Assembly (NCBI RefSeq): GCF_964355755.1
Contig: NC_092670.1
Span: 11,097,201-11,161,200 of the forward strand
Origin: Antedon mediterranea
Taxonomy: Eukaryota > Echinodermata > Crinoidea > Comatulida > Antedonidae
Direction of reading: 5' to 3'
Length of the DNA: 64,000 nucleotides
In this document: in pieces, positions 12,009-21,790 of the stretch
How positions within the stretch are numbered: position 1 is the stretch's first letter
Layout: each line of letters starts with the position of its first letter
The notes under the pieces: generated by a model
Databases searched by the model: none
Told to the model about the DNA's origin: nothing
What the model saw: the letters and a program-made list of their open reading frames with translations, nothing else
Made by a program: the position numbers and the translations under genes

Positions 12009-13382
12009 TTAAAACAAACTAAAATCAGTAAATGTAGTTACTGCAGTAAATGCAGTATAATAATTTTAACATGATCTATTGATAAGATAAGTTGTTGTAC
12101 TGTGAGTGCATTTGAACATTTTAATAGCGAATCATTCTGTATGCGAAAATATTGACATTTAAAGTATTTTTTTTATTTCTAGCCTAAATAAGTTCCAAAT
12201 GCTTTAATGAGATTTCTATCCTTTTTTTTTTTGTCTTATGTAGGATCGACCCACTTTTATTTCCTCATCAGTAAACATTTTCATTTACAATGCATTGCAC
12301 TTAATAATAGTATAATGCAAATACAACTGACATTTAACTTTCAATTACTATTAATAATTATCAACTCTCCCACTATTGTATCTTTAAGTACAATAGTAAA
12401 AAAAAAAAATCATCTTTCCCTTATATTTTGTACAATTCTACATTGATTTTACTTAACAATGTAAGTATGTTTATTACCTAATTCATTTAAATCATCTTGA
12501 AACTTTTGTCTTTCAAGAAATCACGAATGGTTATATTTTACTTACATCTAAATATTAATTTTATAAACGTTAATGTTACACTTTGCTAAATTGTTACGGT
12601 CCATATCTGACCACATTTTATTTGTCTTATCTTTGTTTATTAAAAACTTATTTCTAACTCAGCAGTAAACATTACCCATAGACATTTTTTCACAAGAATG
12701 TGGCTGACTTTACTTTTATAAATAAAAATGGTAAAACGGAAAATATTTCTGACATATTATTTTTATAAGTACAATTTTCTCCCATGTAACTTCCTGTGTA
12801 AATGCAAAACATGTTTCAAACATTGCACAACATTTTACCCAGCAATACTTTTTTTTCTTCATTTTCAACCTCCTCATTACAATATTCAGAAGAATTGATA
12901 TTGGACAAGTTCCATAATTTTAGCTTACACTTAGTTGGTAAAGTATGTCTTTCTATCTTTTTACAATATATTTTTTTACAATATTTGCAAATAGAGAAAT
13001 TTATTCATTAAAAAACACTACAAAATAATACTATTACATTTTATCATGTGTTCCTCTTTTATCTATTTAATTTGTGGTAAAATTCCATTTCTTTAAATTC
13101 CTTTTGCATGCTACTATTCTATAGTGCCCTAAATTAAGCAACCTTGGGTACAGTAGGCTACATGTTTCAAATTCAGTCCCGGTCAATGTCCTTATCATTT
13201 TATTTAAGCAGTTGTAATTTTAAAAAGTAATTTCATTATACACTTTAAATGTAATAAATAAAACATACAGTATGTGAGTAGTCCATAGACTATTTCTATT
13301 GCAAGTTACAAGGGTGTAAGAGTGCTAAAAGTAAGTATGTTAATTCTTTGTTAACTTTCTAAAGTTGATTGAATATACTAAT
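12009..13382. other. Intronic sequence, no gene seen
   Basis: This lies between exons 3 and 4 of gene B, next to the minisatellite. It is AT-rich with T-runs, and I see no coding or RNA gene signals. Confidence 0.45.
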
Positions 13383-13644
13383 CTGCAGTTCCTGTGTATC
13401 CACTGATTGTCAAAGTATAGTAAGAGTCCTCAGTACCAATATGGGATTGGGAATATTTTGCAAACTTTGTTACATCCAAGTGGTCCGTCATCTCTACTAA
13501 GAGCTCAAAACTGCCGTTAGATGTTATACGGTTGATCTGTTCATTACCAAGCCAGAACTCTGTGTTCAAGTTTCCAAAACCTTTTTTGTATTCTTTCCAA
13601 TTACGGTAGAAATTAACTGATCCATCTTGTCTACTCTGTATCAC
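13383..13644 (-). pseudogene. Lectin gene B, exon 3 (FReD middle) with mutated splice donor
   Basis: The coding sequence is open and closely matches exon 3 of genes A and C: VIQSRQDGSVNFYRNW, NTEFWLGNEQI, LTISGYTGTA. Genes A and C have GTTAGTAT at the donor. Here the aligned position reads ATTAGTAT after GCAG, so the invariant G of the 5' splice site is A. A GTATAT four bases further could serve, but it adds 4 nt and shifts the frame into the last exon. Confidence 0.75.
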
Positions 13645-13857
13645 CTGACATTGAAAATATAGTTATAATATTATATACTATACTGAAACAGTGATGGCAA
13701 GCCATCAACTGGAGTAAATAAAAATGAATGAAATGAGAACCTGGCTAGTCACATTACGACTGAGGTATATCAGAGGATTTTACAATTTAACTAAAAAAAT
13801 ACCATTGTACAATAATTTGCTTCTTGGTTCTTATGACAGTTTCGGATCATTGGTATA

Positions 13858-13896
13858 TTAGTATATTGGTATATTGGTATATTGGTATATTGGTTT
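13858..13896. repeat. Short tandem repeat of TATATTGG
   Basis: About five consecutive tattggta/atattgg units lie in intron 2 of gene B. Confidence 0.6.
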
Positions 13897-14048
13897 ATCT
13901 GTCAATCTGAACGTTTTCACAGCCTTGTAAAACCACCAGTGTTTTATGTCCCTGGCACTGTTTTAGTAATGAATTAGTAAGCTGTGGCAATGATGTTGGA
14001 TTTACTTATAATAATCTTTAAATAGACTGTTGCCTACTGTATACTTAC

Positions 14049-14185
14049 CGTCCAACCTCCATCTTCCCTCATTTCACAGTACACAGTAAAATATGATCCG
14101 CTATTGACTGGCTGCGGTATCACATATTCACCACTATCAACAGAAGGATTATATTGTAAAATTTCACTACAGTCCTTCACTCTCT
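14049..14185 (-). CDS. Lectin gene B, exon 2 (start of FReD)
   Basis: The exon encodes RVKDCSEILQYNPSVDSGEY and FTVYCEMREDGGWT, the beginning of the fibrinogen domain. The acceptor 'tttaattttag' gives a phase-1 start that would fit the phase-1 end of the PAN exon type found at 24.4 kb and 55.3 kb. The donor is GTAAGTAT. Intron 1 upstream now holds the 7.9-kb composite element. Confidence 0.75.
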
Positions 14186-14933
14186 CTAAAATTAAAAAAG
14201 TTTGATGTTTTTTTTGTCTTGTGTGAGTTCTTCTCACGTTTATTTAAATTCTCATTGATGAATATATTATATACATATAAGTACATTTGTGACAATTAAA
14301 AGTAAGTGTTTAGAGTAGTTAAAATACCGGTATATTTACATAATAAGATGCCAGAATTCAGTATTAACCACACATTTTCTCATTTAAAATTGTAGATACG
14401 ATGTTAATTAAAATGTAGAAATGAAAAATGGCGGTAAAATACATGATTACAATTTTCTTGTTAAACTATCTTTGTGTTCTTATTTGTGTTCGAGTAGAGA
14501 GGCTATAAACTCAGGCGAGGAAAATGTAGTATCCTCCCTTTTCACCAAGATAAGATGGATGGAATGAAAAAAAGATGAATGCAATAGGTTGAAAGTTAGT
14601 TATTTAGAATGATAGCATGAAATGGTATATTTAATGGAAACCGTAAGGTTAGAGTCCATAAACTGTGCAAGTCCAAGATGCAATTTTGGCTCTGTGTATG
14701 TGAGACGCTTCATACCCGATGTCATCTTAGTACAACTACTACTTACAATTTGTATTTACGGTATAACATATTGCAAATATATAAAAATATATAGAAGTAT
14801 ATATATTGAACAAAAACACATACCTATAGATTAAATTGACATGTATACGATATAAAATATTGCAAATATAGAAAAATATATATGTTAAACAAATACCAAT
14901 ACATACAGATTATATTGACATGCTACATGTATA

Positions 14934-16290
14934 GACCGGCAGCCCAGAGACATTTGGTTAGATGAACTAGGTACCAATATCTGACTATTTGAGTGTGTTG
15001 GGGGTCACTTGAAGTCAATGAAAATGGGAGTCTGCCGGGTACCCCCTGCTGCGTCTAGACCGGGGGGACCCCGAAACGTGCTAAAAAATCGGCCCAGGTT
15101 AGATGAGAGAGATACCACCTAATTTTACCACCATGGGATGCCCATTGGCATCCTTATACCAGTATCACAAACGAAAGACTTTTTCTCTGCTGCAAAAGGC
15201 CCGCCAGACCCTCTGAAATGGGGTTAGCATAGATTAGTGAGGTACCACTCAAAATTAATTCCAAATTAACAAGTTGTGTTCATACAATACTAAATGGATA
15301 ACAACAGACTAATTGTCTGCTGCACCGCAAGTTCCAGACACCCTAAAATTAGACTAGAGGACCCCCTTCCCCCAACTAGCCCAGCTTAGATATTGTAGAT
15401 ACCACCAGCAACCAATGTTATATGATTTAGCACATTGTAAGCAATACCAAATGACCTATTACAGACTATCTGTACACTGCCCTGGCCCTGGTAGACCCCT
15501 CTAAAGTTAGACTGGAGGACCCCTCTTTCCCCAACTAGCCCAGCTTAGATATTGTAGATACCACCAGCAACCAATGTTATATGATTTAGCACATTGTAAG
15601 CAATCACCAAATGACCTATTACAGACTATCTGTACACTGCCCTGGCCCTGGCAGACCCCTCTAAAGTTCGACTAGAGACTCCATTCCCCCAACTGGCCTA
15701 GCTTAGATATTGTAGATACCACCAGCAACCAATGTTATATGATTTAGCACATTGTAAGAAATACCAAATGACCTTATTACAGATGTATTATTATTATTAT
15801 TATTATGTACACTGCCTTGGCCCTGGCAGACCCCTCTAAAGTTAGAGTAGAGACCCCATTTACCCCAAGTATATAGCCTACCTTAGATATTGTAGATACC
15901 ACCAGCAGCAAAGAAAAAACCACCCAAAACAACATGTTTAATTTAATAAAGTTTAACTTTAATCGAACTAACACAAAACAATTGAAAATATATCACATCA
16001 ATGACGATAAAATGACCATTACCATTCTAAAGGGGAAAATAGTTTAAGAGTTTCAATTAAAACTTATATATTATAAGCCAAATATATATAACAAGTATGG
16101 ATTCGGGTAAATTTAGCATTCCTTGCCTTTGGAAGTCAAAGATACATCCGTTTGTAACTCTTGGACATATTTTAAGAGAAAGCTTAGTAATCACCCTAAT
16201 CAAATTCAGGATTGTAGTAACTTAATCTAAAGTGATTTGATTAATTAATAGTGGGTAATTTTAAATGCTGTATATTATAATCTTAATCCT
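14934..16290 (+). repeat. Left terminal inverted repeat
   Basis: This arm matches the right arm in inverse orientation from the terminal GACCGG to 'ataatcttaatcct'. It contains three tandem copies of a roughly 160-bp block ('accagcaaccaatgttatatg' through 'ctaaagtt...cccagcttag') where the right arm has essentially one. That explains its extra 0.3 kb. A short ATT microsatellite lies at about 15786-15806. Confidence 0.8.
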
Positions 16291-16383
16291 GTATTCATAT
16301 TTAAGGACTAGTGCTGTTCCGCCGTACCACGCCGAGAATGTTAAAAACTCACTATCCAATCGAGTTCGAACAATACCATGAAA

Positions 16384-16455
16384 GCCCCAGTGGTCTAATG
16401 GTTAGGACATCTGCATATCAAGCAGGCGGTCCGAGTTCGAGTCTCGGTTGGGGCG
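16384..16455 (+). tRNA. tRNA-like gene 1, anticodon ATC (Asp-type), full cloverleaf
   Basis: The 72-nt sequence folds as acceptor GCCCCAG/TTGGGGC (one G-U), D stem GTCT/GGAC, anticodon stem TCTGC/GCAGG with loop ATATCAA, a 4-nt variable loop, T stem CCGAG/CTCGG with loop TTCGAGT, and discriminator G. The loop places A34-T35-C36 as anticodon, which reads GAU (Asp). The body (GTGGTCTAATGGTTAGGA) resembles eukaryotic tRNA-Glu, while G73 is typical of tRNA-Asp. A TTTTT Pol III terminator follows after three bases. A and B boxes are intact. It could be a functional gene or a tRNA-derived repeat. Confidence 0.7.
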
Positions 16456-16747
16456 ACTTTTTCTCATTCTCACAGATTTCCTCATCTTTATCGTTTCAAA
16501 TTAATTAATTAAATTTCAGTATATCACCGGGCGGTTTAGAATTAATGTTCTGTGCCTGATTTGTTTATATATATAAAAGTATCTCTTCTGAGATCCCGCC
16601 TCGTGAATAAAAATACTGTAAGATGAGGGCGTATCAATTTGATCTCTGGTGCGCGTGCGTACAACTGAGGACTAGTGCTGTTCCGCCGTACCACGCCGAG
16701 AATGTTAAAGAGTCGCTATCCAATCGAGTTCGAACAATACCATGAAA

Positions 16748-16819
16748 GCCCCAGTGGACTAATGGTTAGGACATCTGCATATCAAGCAGGCGGTCCGAGT
16801 TCGAGTCTCGGTTGGGGCG
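16748..16819 (+). tRNA. tRNA-like gene 2, anticodon ATC, D-stem variant
   Basis: Identical in structure to gene 1 except GGTCT becomes GGACT. This creates an A-A mismatch at the second D-stem pair and alters the A box. The TTTTT terminator is retained. Probably weaker or non-functional. Confidence 0.6.
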
Positions 16820-17111
16820 ACTTTTTCTCATTCTCACAGATTTCCTCATCTTTATCGTTTCAAATTAATTAATTAAATTTCAGTATATCACCGGACGGTT
16901 TAGAATTAATGTTCTGTGCCTGATTTGTTTATATATATACAAGTATCTCTTCTGAGATCCCGCCTCGTGAATAAAAATACTGTAAGATGAGGGCGTATCA
17001 ATTTGATCTCTGGTGCGCGTGCGTACAACTGAGGACTAGTGCTGTTCCGCCGTACCACGCCGAGAATGTTAAAAACTCACTATCCAATCGAGTTCGAACA
17101 ATACCATGAAA

Positions 17112-17169
17112 GCCCCAGTGGTCTCTGCATATCAAGCAGGCGGTCCGAGTTCGAGTCTCGGTTGGGGCG
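17112..17169 (+). pseudogene. tRNA-like pseudogene 3 with 14-nt D-arm deletion
   Basis: The unit reads GGTCT directly joined to CTGCATATCAAG, losing 14 nt that include most of the D arm and A box. The anticodon arm, T arm, acceptor 3' strand and T-run are unchanged. It cannot form a cloverleaf. Confidence 0.85.
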
Positions 17170-17455
17170 ACTTTTTCTCATTCTCACAGATTTCCTCATC
17201 TTTATCGTTTCAAATTAATTAATTAAATTTCAGTATATCACCGGGCGGTTTAGAATTAATGTTCTGTGCCTGATTTGTTTATATATATAAAAGTATCTCT
17301 TCTGAGATCCCGCCTCGTGAATAAAAATACTGTAAGATGAGGGCGTATAAATTTGATCTCTGGTGCGTACAACTGAGGACTAGTGCTGTTCCGCCGTACC
17401 ACGCCGAGAATGTTAAAGAGTCGCTATCCAATCGAGTTCGAACAATACCATGAAA

Positions 17456-17527
17456 GCCCCAGTGGTCTAATGGTTAGGACATCTGCATATCAAGCAGGCG
17501 GTCCGAGTTCGAGTCTCGGTTGGGGCG
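17456..17527 (+). tRNA. tRNA-like gene 4, anticodon ATC
   Basis: Same full-length cloverleaf and TTTTT terminator as gene 1, exactly 1,072 bp downstream of it. The preceding spacer is 6 nt shorter than in other units. Confidence 0.7.
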
Positions 17528-17819
17528 ACTTTTTCTCATTCTCACAGATTTCCTCATCTTTATCGTTTCAAATTAATTAATTAAATTTCAGTATATCACC
17601 GGGCGGTTTAGAATTAATGTTCTGTGCCTGATTTGTTTATATATATAAAAGTATCTCTTCTGAGATCCCGCCTCGTGAATAAAAATACTGTAAGATGAGG
17701 GCGTATCAATTTGATCTCTGGTGCGCGTGCGTACAACTGAGGACTAGTGCTGTTCCGCCGTACCACGCCGAGAATGTTAAAGAGTCGCTATCCAATCGAG
17801 TTCGAACAATACCATGAAA

Positions 17820-17891
17820 GCCCCAGTGGACTAATGGTTAGGACATCTGCATATCAAGCAGGCGGTCCGAGTTCGAGTCTCGGTTGGGGCG
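17820..17891 (+). tRNA. tRNA-like gene 5, anticodon ATC, D-stem variant
   Basis: Same GGACT D-stem variant as gene 2, exactly 1,072 bp downstream of it, showing duplication of the whole three-unit block. Confidence 0.6.
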
Positions 17892-18183
17892 ACTTTTTCT
17901 CATTCTCACAGATTTCCTCATCTTTATCGTTTCAAATTAATTAATTAAATTTCAGTATATCACCGGACGGTTTAGAATTAATGTTCTGTGCCTGATTTGT
18001 TTATATATATACAAGTATCTCTTCTGAGATCCCGCCTCGTGAATAAAAATACTGTAAGATGAGGGCGTATCAATTTGATATCTGGTGCGCGTGCGTACAA
18101 CTGAGGACTAGTGCTGTTCCGCCGTACCACGCCGAGAATGTTAAAAACTCACTATCCAATCGAGTTCGAACAATACCATGAAA

Positions 18184-18241
18184 GCCCCAGTGGTCTCTGC
18201 ATATCAAGCAGGCGGTCCGAGTTCGAGTCTCGGTTGGGGCG
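18184..18241 (+). pseudogene. tRNA-like pseudogene 6 with 14-nt D-arm deletion
   Basis: Same 14-nt deletion as pseudogene 3, exactly 1,072 bp downstream. The shared breakpoint shows that one deletion event was copied with the block. Confidence 0.85.
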
Positions 18242-18527
18242 ACTTTTTCTCATTCTCACAGATTTCCTCATCTTTATCGTTTCAAATTAATTAATTAAAT
18301 TTCAGTATATCACCGGGCGGTTTAGAATTAATGTTCTGTGCCTGATTTGTTTATATATATAAAAGTATCTCTTCTGAGATCCCGCCTCGTGAATAAAAAT
18401 ACTGTAAGATGAGGGCGTATAAATTTGATCTCTGGTGCGTACAACTGAGGACTAGTGCTGTTCCGCCGTACCACGCCGAGAATGTTAAAGAGTCGCTATC
18501 CAATCGAGTTCGAACAATACCATGAAA

Positions 18528-18599
18528 GCCCCAGTGGTCTAATGGTTAGGACATCTGCATATCAAGCAGGCGGTCCGAGTTCGAGTCTCGGTTGGGGCG
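18528..18599 (+). tRNA. tRNA-like gene 7, anticodon ATC
   Basis: Full-length copy with intact A and B boxes and TTTTT terminator; position equivalent to genes 1 and 4 in the higher-order repeat. Confidence 0.7.
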
Positions 18600-18891
18600 A
18601 CTTTTTCTCATTCTCACAGATTTCCTCATCTTTATCGTTTCAAATTAATTAATTAAATTTCAGTATATCACCGGGCGGTTTAGAATTAATGTTCTGTGCC
18701 TGATTTGTTTATATATATAAAAGTATCTCTTCTGAGATCCCGCCTCGTGAATAAAAATACTGTAAGATGAGGGCGTATCAATTTGATCTCTGGTGCGCGT
18801 GCGTACAACTGAGGACTAGTGCTGTTCCGCCGTACCACGCCGAGAATGTTAAAGAGTCGCTATCCAATCGAGTTCGAACAATACCATGAAA

Positions 18892-18963
18892 GCCCCAGTG
18901 GTCTAATGGTTAGGACATCTGCATATCAAGCAGGCGGTCCGAGTTCGAGTCTCGGTTGGGGCG
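18892..18963 (+). tRNA. tRNA-like gene 8, anticodon ATC
   Basis: Last copy of the array. It occupies the position of D-stem-variant genes 2 and 5 but carries the normal GGTCT stem, so the variant was either not copied here or was corrected by conversion. Confidence 0.7.
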
Positions 18964-19228
18964 ACTTTTTCTCATTCTCACAGATTTCCTCATCTTTATC
19001 GTTTCAAATTAATTAATTAAATTTCAGTATATCACCGGGCGGTTTAGAATTAATGTTCTGTGCCTGATTTGTTTATATATATATATATATATATTTATAA
19101 ATCCAAAGGCAAATTACTGAAAAAATGACAATGCTGTGGGTATCAGTGGCTGGATCTCAATGGAGATACAAACAAAAAGCGAAAAGCTAAATCAAAACGA
19201 TAAAGTAAACAGCCAGAAAAGTTAGCAG

Positions 19229-19255
19229 TTTCGGGCAACACTAGCCCTTCATCAG
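19229..19255 (-). ncRNA. Hammerhead-ribozyme-like core in left Penelope terminus
   Basis: The minus strand reads CTGATGA, then AGGGC-TAGTGTT-GCCC able to form a 4-bp stem II, then GAAAC. That is the conserved hammerhead core order. Hammerhead motifs are known in Penelope-like elements. I do not find a matching stem I partner next to a UH cleavage site downstream, so activity is unproven. Confidence 0.45.
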
Positions 19256-19692
19256 TGCAAGTCTGATATAGATGCGTTGAGGCTGCAAACGTGCTCAATT
19301 GGAATCAAGAGCGAATATATATTTTTATAAAGTAGATGGAACACGGACGTCTATTACACGGTGTTTCGCGTTAAACGATCTTCAGATAGACTGAACAATA
19401 CCGTATCTCGATCGAAAAAAATATATAAAAAAAAAAATTATAAATATATATCATTTTTTTTTTTATGTACTTTATTTATGTAGATATGTAGTACTGTATC
19501 TATTAAAAAAGGTATTTGAACAAAATTAGAGATCTCAATGAGATCCAAATTGACAATCGCCGCAAAATCCTCACTGAGTTTGACGTTGAAATTCACTCTA
19601 GAACTAAGAAGTTGAAAAAAGAACTTCCTGTATCCTAGTTTCAAAACAAACTCAGGATTATCGCCAATGACTGCCGTAAACAATCAACGGTA

Positions 19693-20275
19693 ATGGCCCG
19701 AAGGGAACATCACAAATTTGGTCTACCTGCAGACTTGGTCATTTCAACACAAATGACTCTACCTTCGGATGACTTCAGGGCTTTTAGGAAACCCTGCAGA
19801 AGGTTCGTTGGGACATATAACAAGAATCAGAGCAACACCTCTGATTCAGTTGTTGAAATTAATTGTCGACTTTCCGAAGGAGAGAAAAAACTTCTTTCCC
19901 GAGGACTTAAATTCTGCCCAAAACCAAGGCAGGTCGGCGCACAACAACTATCTTTGGATATAGAGTCTTTTTCTAGAAGATTACGATTACGTGAATATTT
20001 TGCTGATTCAGACAGCAGCACCACGCAAAACGAAGGCAACGTTAACAAATTTAAACCAACAAGTTCCTGGAATCCACCTAAAAATTGTTGTCCAGCTTTA
20101 GAAACATTTATCCAGGCTATTGAGGAGGATGTACAAAACTATGTCCCGAGTCCAGATAAACGTGACAATCTCTCAAAACAAGAGAGGCAGGCCATTGCCA
20201 AATTGCGTCAGCGTAATGACATCATCATTAAACCCGCTGATAAAGGTTCTGCCACTGTTGCTATGGACATCAAAT
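19693..20275 (+). pseudogene. Penelope-like reverse transcriptase, N-terminal remnant
   Basis: The frame encodes LLSRGLKFCPKPRQ, SFSRRLRLREYF, FKPTSSWNPP, NLSKQERQAIAKL and IIIKPADKGSATVAMD, the characteristic N-terminal region of Penelope-like reverse transcriptases. After 'VAMD' the sequence jumps within about 130 bp to the element's C-terminal region. The fingers and palm, including the catalytic aspartates, are thus deleted. Confidence 0.85.
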
Positions 20276-20424
20276 TTTTATTAAGAGGAATCTTTAAGAC
20301 AGCTTCATTATATATTGTAAACTCACAACGGAACCCACCCCGGAAATTGCGGATAAGGTGGCAAAATCTGTTTCTGTGATGGTAAAAAAAAAACACTCCA
20401 TCGATCCTAAGATTTACAGTTACC

Positions 20425-21210
20425 AAATCCACTAGTAGCGTTGATTTTGTGGACACTATAGTGACCATAGAAAATGGTACTCTCAAAACTGACCTATTCC
20501 GTAAACCCACTGATAAAAATATGTACCTGCTCCCTAGCAGTTGTCATCCCCAACACTGTACTAAAAACATACCGAACAGTAAAGCATTACCTATCAGAAG
20601 TATCTGTTCTTCAGATTTTGATTTTCAGAATCGTGCCGAAGAACTAACCGGACATCTCCGGAATAGAAATTACAAATCTATCACCCTAGGTTGCCTCCAT
20701 TACGGGGCTATTAATTTATTGAGAAACATATGCCCATTCTACAGTCTGGAACCACCCATTATCGCATTTCGTAGACCTCCCAACCTTCGTGATATATTAG
20801 TCAGATCCAAATGTAAGAGTGAAATTAACTCTCATGACAGTCAAAATTTGGGCAGTCACCTTTGCGGCAAATCTTGCAAAACTTGTTCATTGGTTGATTC
20901 TACTGACAAATTTAAGAGTAACCAAACTGGCCGCATTTTTTGGATAAGACAATCAATTAATTGTCTAACCAAAAACGTCATTTATCTCATATACTGTAAT
21001 ATTTGTGGCAAACAGTACGTCGGAGAAACAAAAACACTCTCCGTATGAGAATGACACAACACAGATCAGCTATCAACACATTAAAGCTTGTTCAACCTGT
21101 AGCCGAACATTTTAATTCAGCTGGTCACTCGATAACAAATTTCAGAGTTATTGCAATATTCCATGTGTCAATGGAGCGACAAAACTCGCAAAGACAAAAA
21201 AAATCACTGT
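20425..21210 (+). pseudogene. Penelope-like reverse transcriptase C-terminus and GIY-YIG endonuclease remnant
   Basis: The sequence encodes VDFVDTIVTIENGTLKTDLF, RKPTDKNMYLLPSSCHP and then a cysteine-rich linker (HLCGKSCKTCSL). The GIY-YIG start follows (VIYLIYCNICGKQYVGETK). A frameshift near 21045 moves the continuation (RMRMTQHRSAI, VAEHFNSAGHS) to another frame. The linker CCHH-like cysteines and the YLIY/YVGET signature are typical of endonuclease-bearing Penelope elements. Confidence 0.85.
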
Positions 21211-21339
21211 GAATTATAACTTAAAACCACAAAACCTTTTGTACTTAACATTAGAAACATACTCCCAGGCTGCTAAAATTATTCCATTGTCTACCAAAAT
21301 TTAAGTTTCAATATTAACCACCATTTAAGCTGTTTTTAG

Positions 21340-21460
21340 TCGAGTGGACGCGACTCTATAGTTCACTATGTCGGTCGGTCGGTCTGTCAGTCTGTCTGTC
21401 GGTCCGGTATCACTATGCGTTTTAGCACGCGACTTATGGCTGTTGGCCTTGTTCAGTTTC
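21340..21460 (+). repeat. GGTC/GTCT microsatellite-bearing dispersed repeat, third copy
   Basis: The segment matches 2690-2800 (inverted) through the GGTC/GTCT run, 'ccggtatcactatgc' and 'cacgcgacttatggctg'. It lies inside the Penelope element's 3' part. Confidence 0.5.
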
Positions 21461-21607
21461 AATCCAAAATTTTTTATACTGTATCTCTACCAAGCTACCT
21501 TCTTTGTTTTCTACTCTTATTCAGACTCCACGCTGTCTCCTTTTGTTGTATTTCTTTTATTCCTGTCCACCCAGGCAGCACTTGCCAGCTCTTATCCTTC
21601 ACTTGCA

Positions 21608-21634
21608 ATGATGAAGGGCTAGTGTTGCCCGAAA
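21608..21634 (+). ncRNA. Hammerhead-ribozyme-like core in right Penelope terminus (degenerate)
   Basis: This is the inverted counterpart of the left core: TGATGA, AGGGC-TAGTGTT-GCCC, GAAA. The C before TGATGA is A here, which should inactivate a hammerhead. Confidence 0.4.
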
Positions 21635-21790
21635 GCTCTGCTAACGTTTCTGGCTGTTTTACTTTATCTTTTTGATTTAGCTTTTCACTTTTTTTTGGTA
21701 TCTCCATTGAGATTCAGCCACTGATACCCACAGCATTGTCATTTTTTTTCAGTTATTTGCCTTTGGATTTATATATATAAATATATATAG

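Larger units (their letters stand above)
16304..19080 (+). repeat. Tandem array of eight tRNA-containing units in a 1,072-bp higher-order repeat
   Basis: Units begin 'ggactagtgctgttccgcc', carry a tRNA-like gene about 80 bp in, and end with 'cctgatttgtttatata' and a spacer. tRNA start spacing is 364, 364, 344, 364, 364, 344 and 364 bp, so positions three units apart are always exactly 1,072 bp apart. Within the higher-order repeat the order is full-length, T-to-A D-stem variant, and 14-nt-deleted unit. The final unit, where a variant would be followed by a deletion, ends at a TA microsatellite at which the Penelope element begins. Confidence 0.95.
19099..21768 (+). mobile_element. Degraded Penelope-like element with inverted termini
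   Basis: Both ends carry the same sequence in inverse orientation: 'aaaggcaaattactg', 'gctgtgggtatcagtggctg' and 'gggcaacactagcccttcat' at the left, with their complements at 21606-21765. Between them lie N-terminal and C-terminal parts of a Penelope-type reverse transcriptase and a GIY-YIG domain. It is inserted in a TA-rich stretch at the end of the tRNA array: TA runs flank both sides. Confidence 0.8.

Noticed and set aside
16311-19016. Seven repeated 65-codon open frames running through the tRNA array
   Set aside because: They read across tRNA genes and are identical because the DNA is tandemly repeated; the tRNA structure explains the sequence better than a protein.
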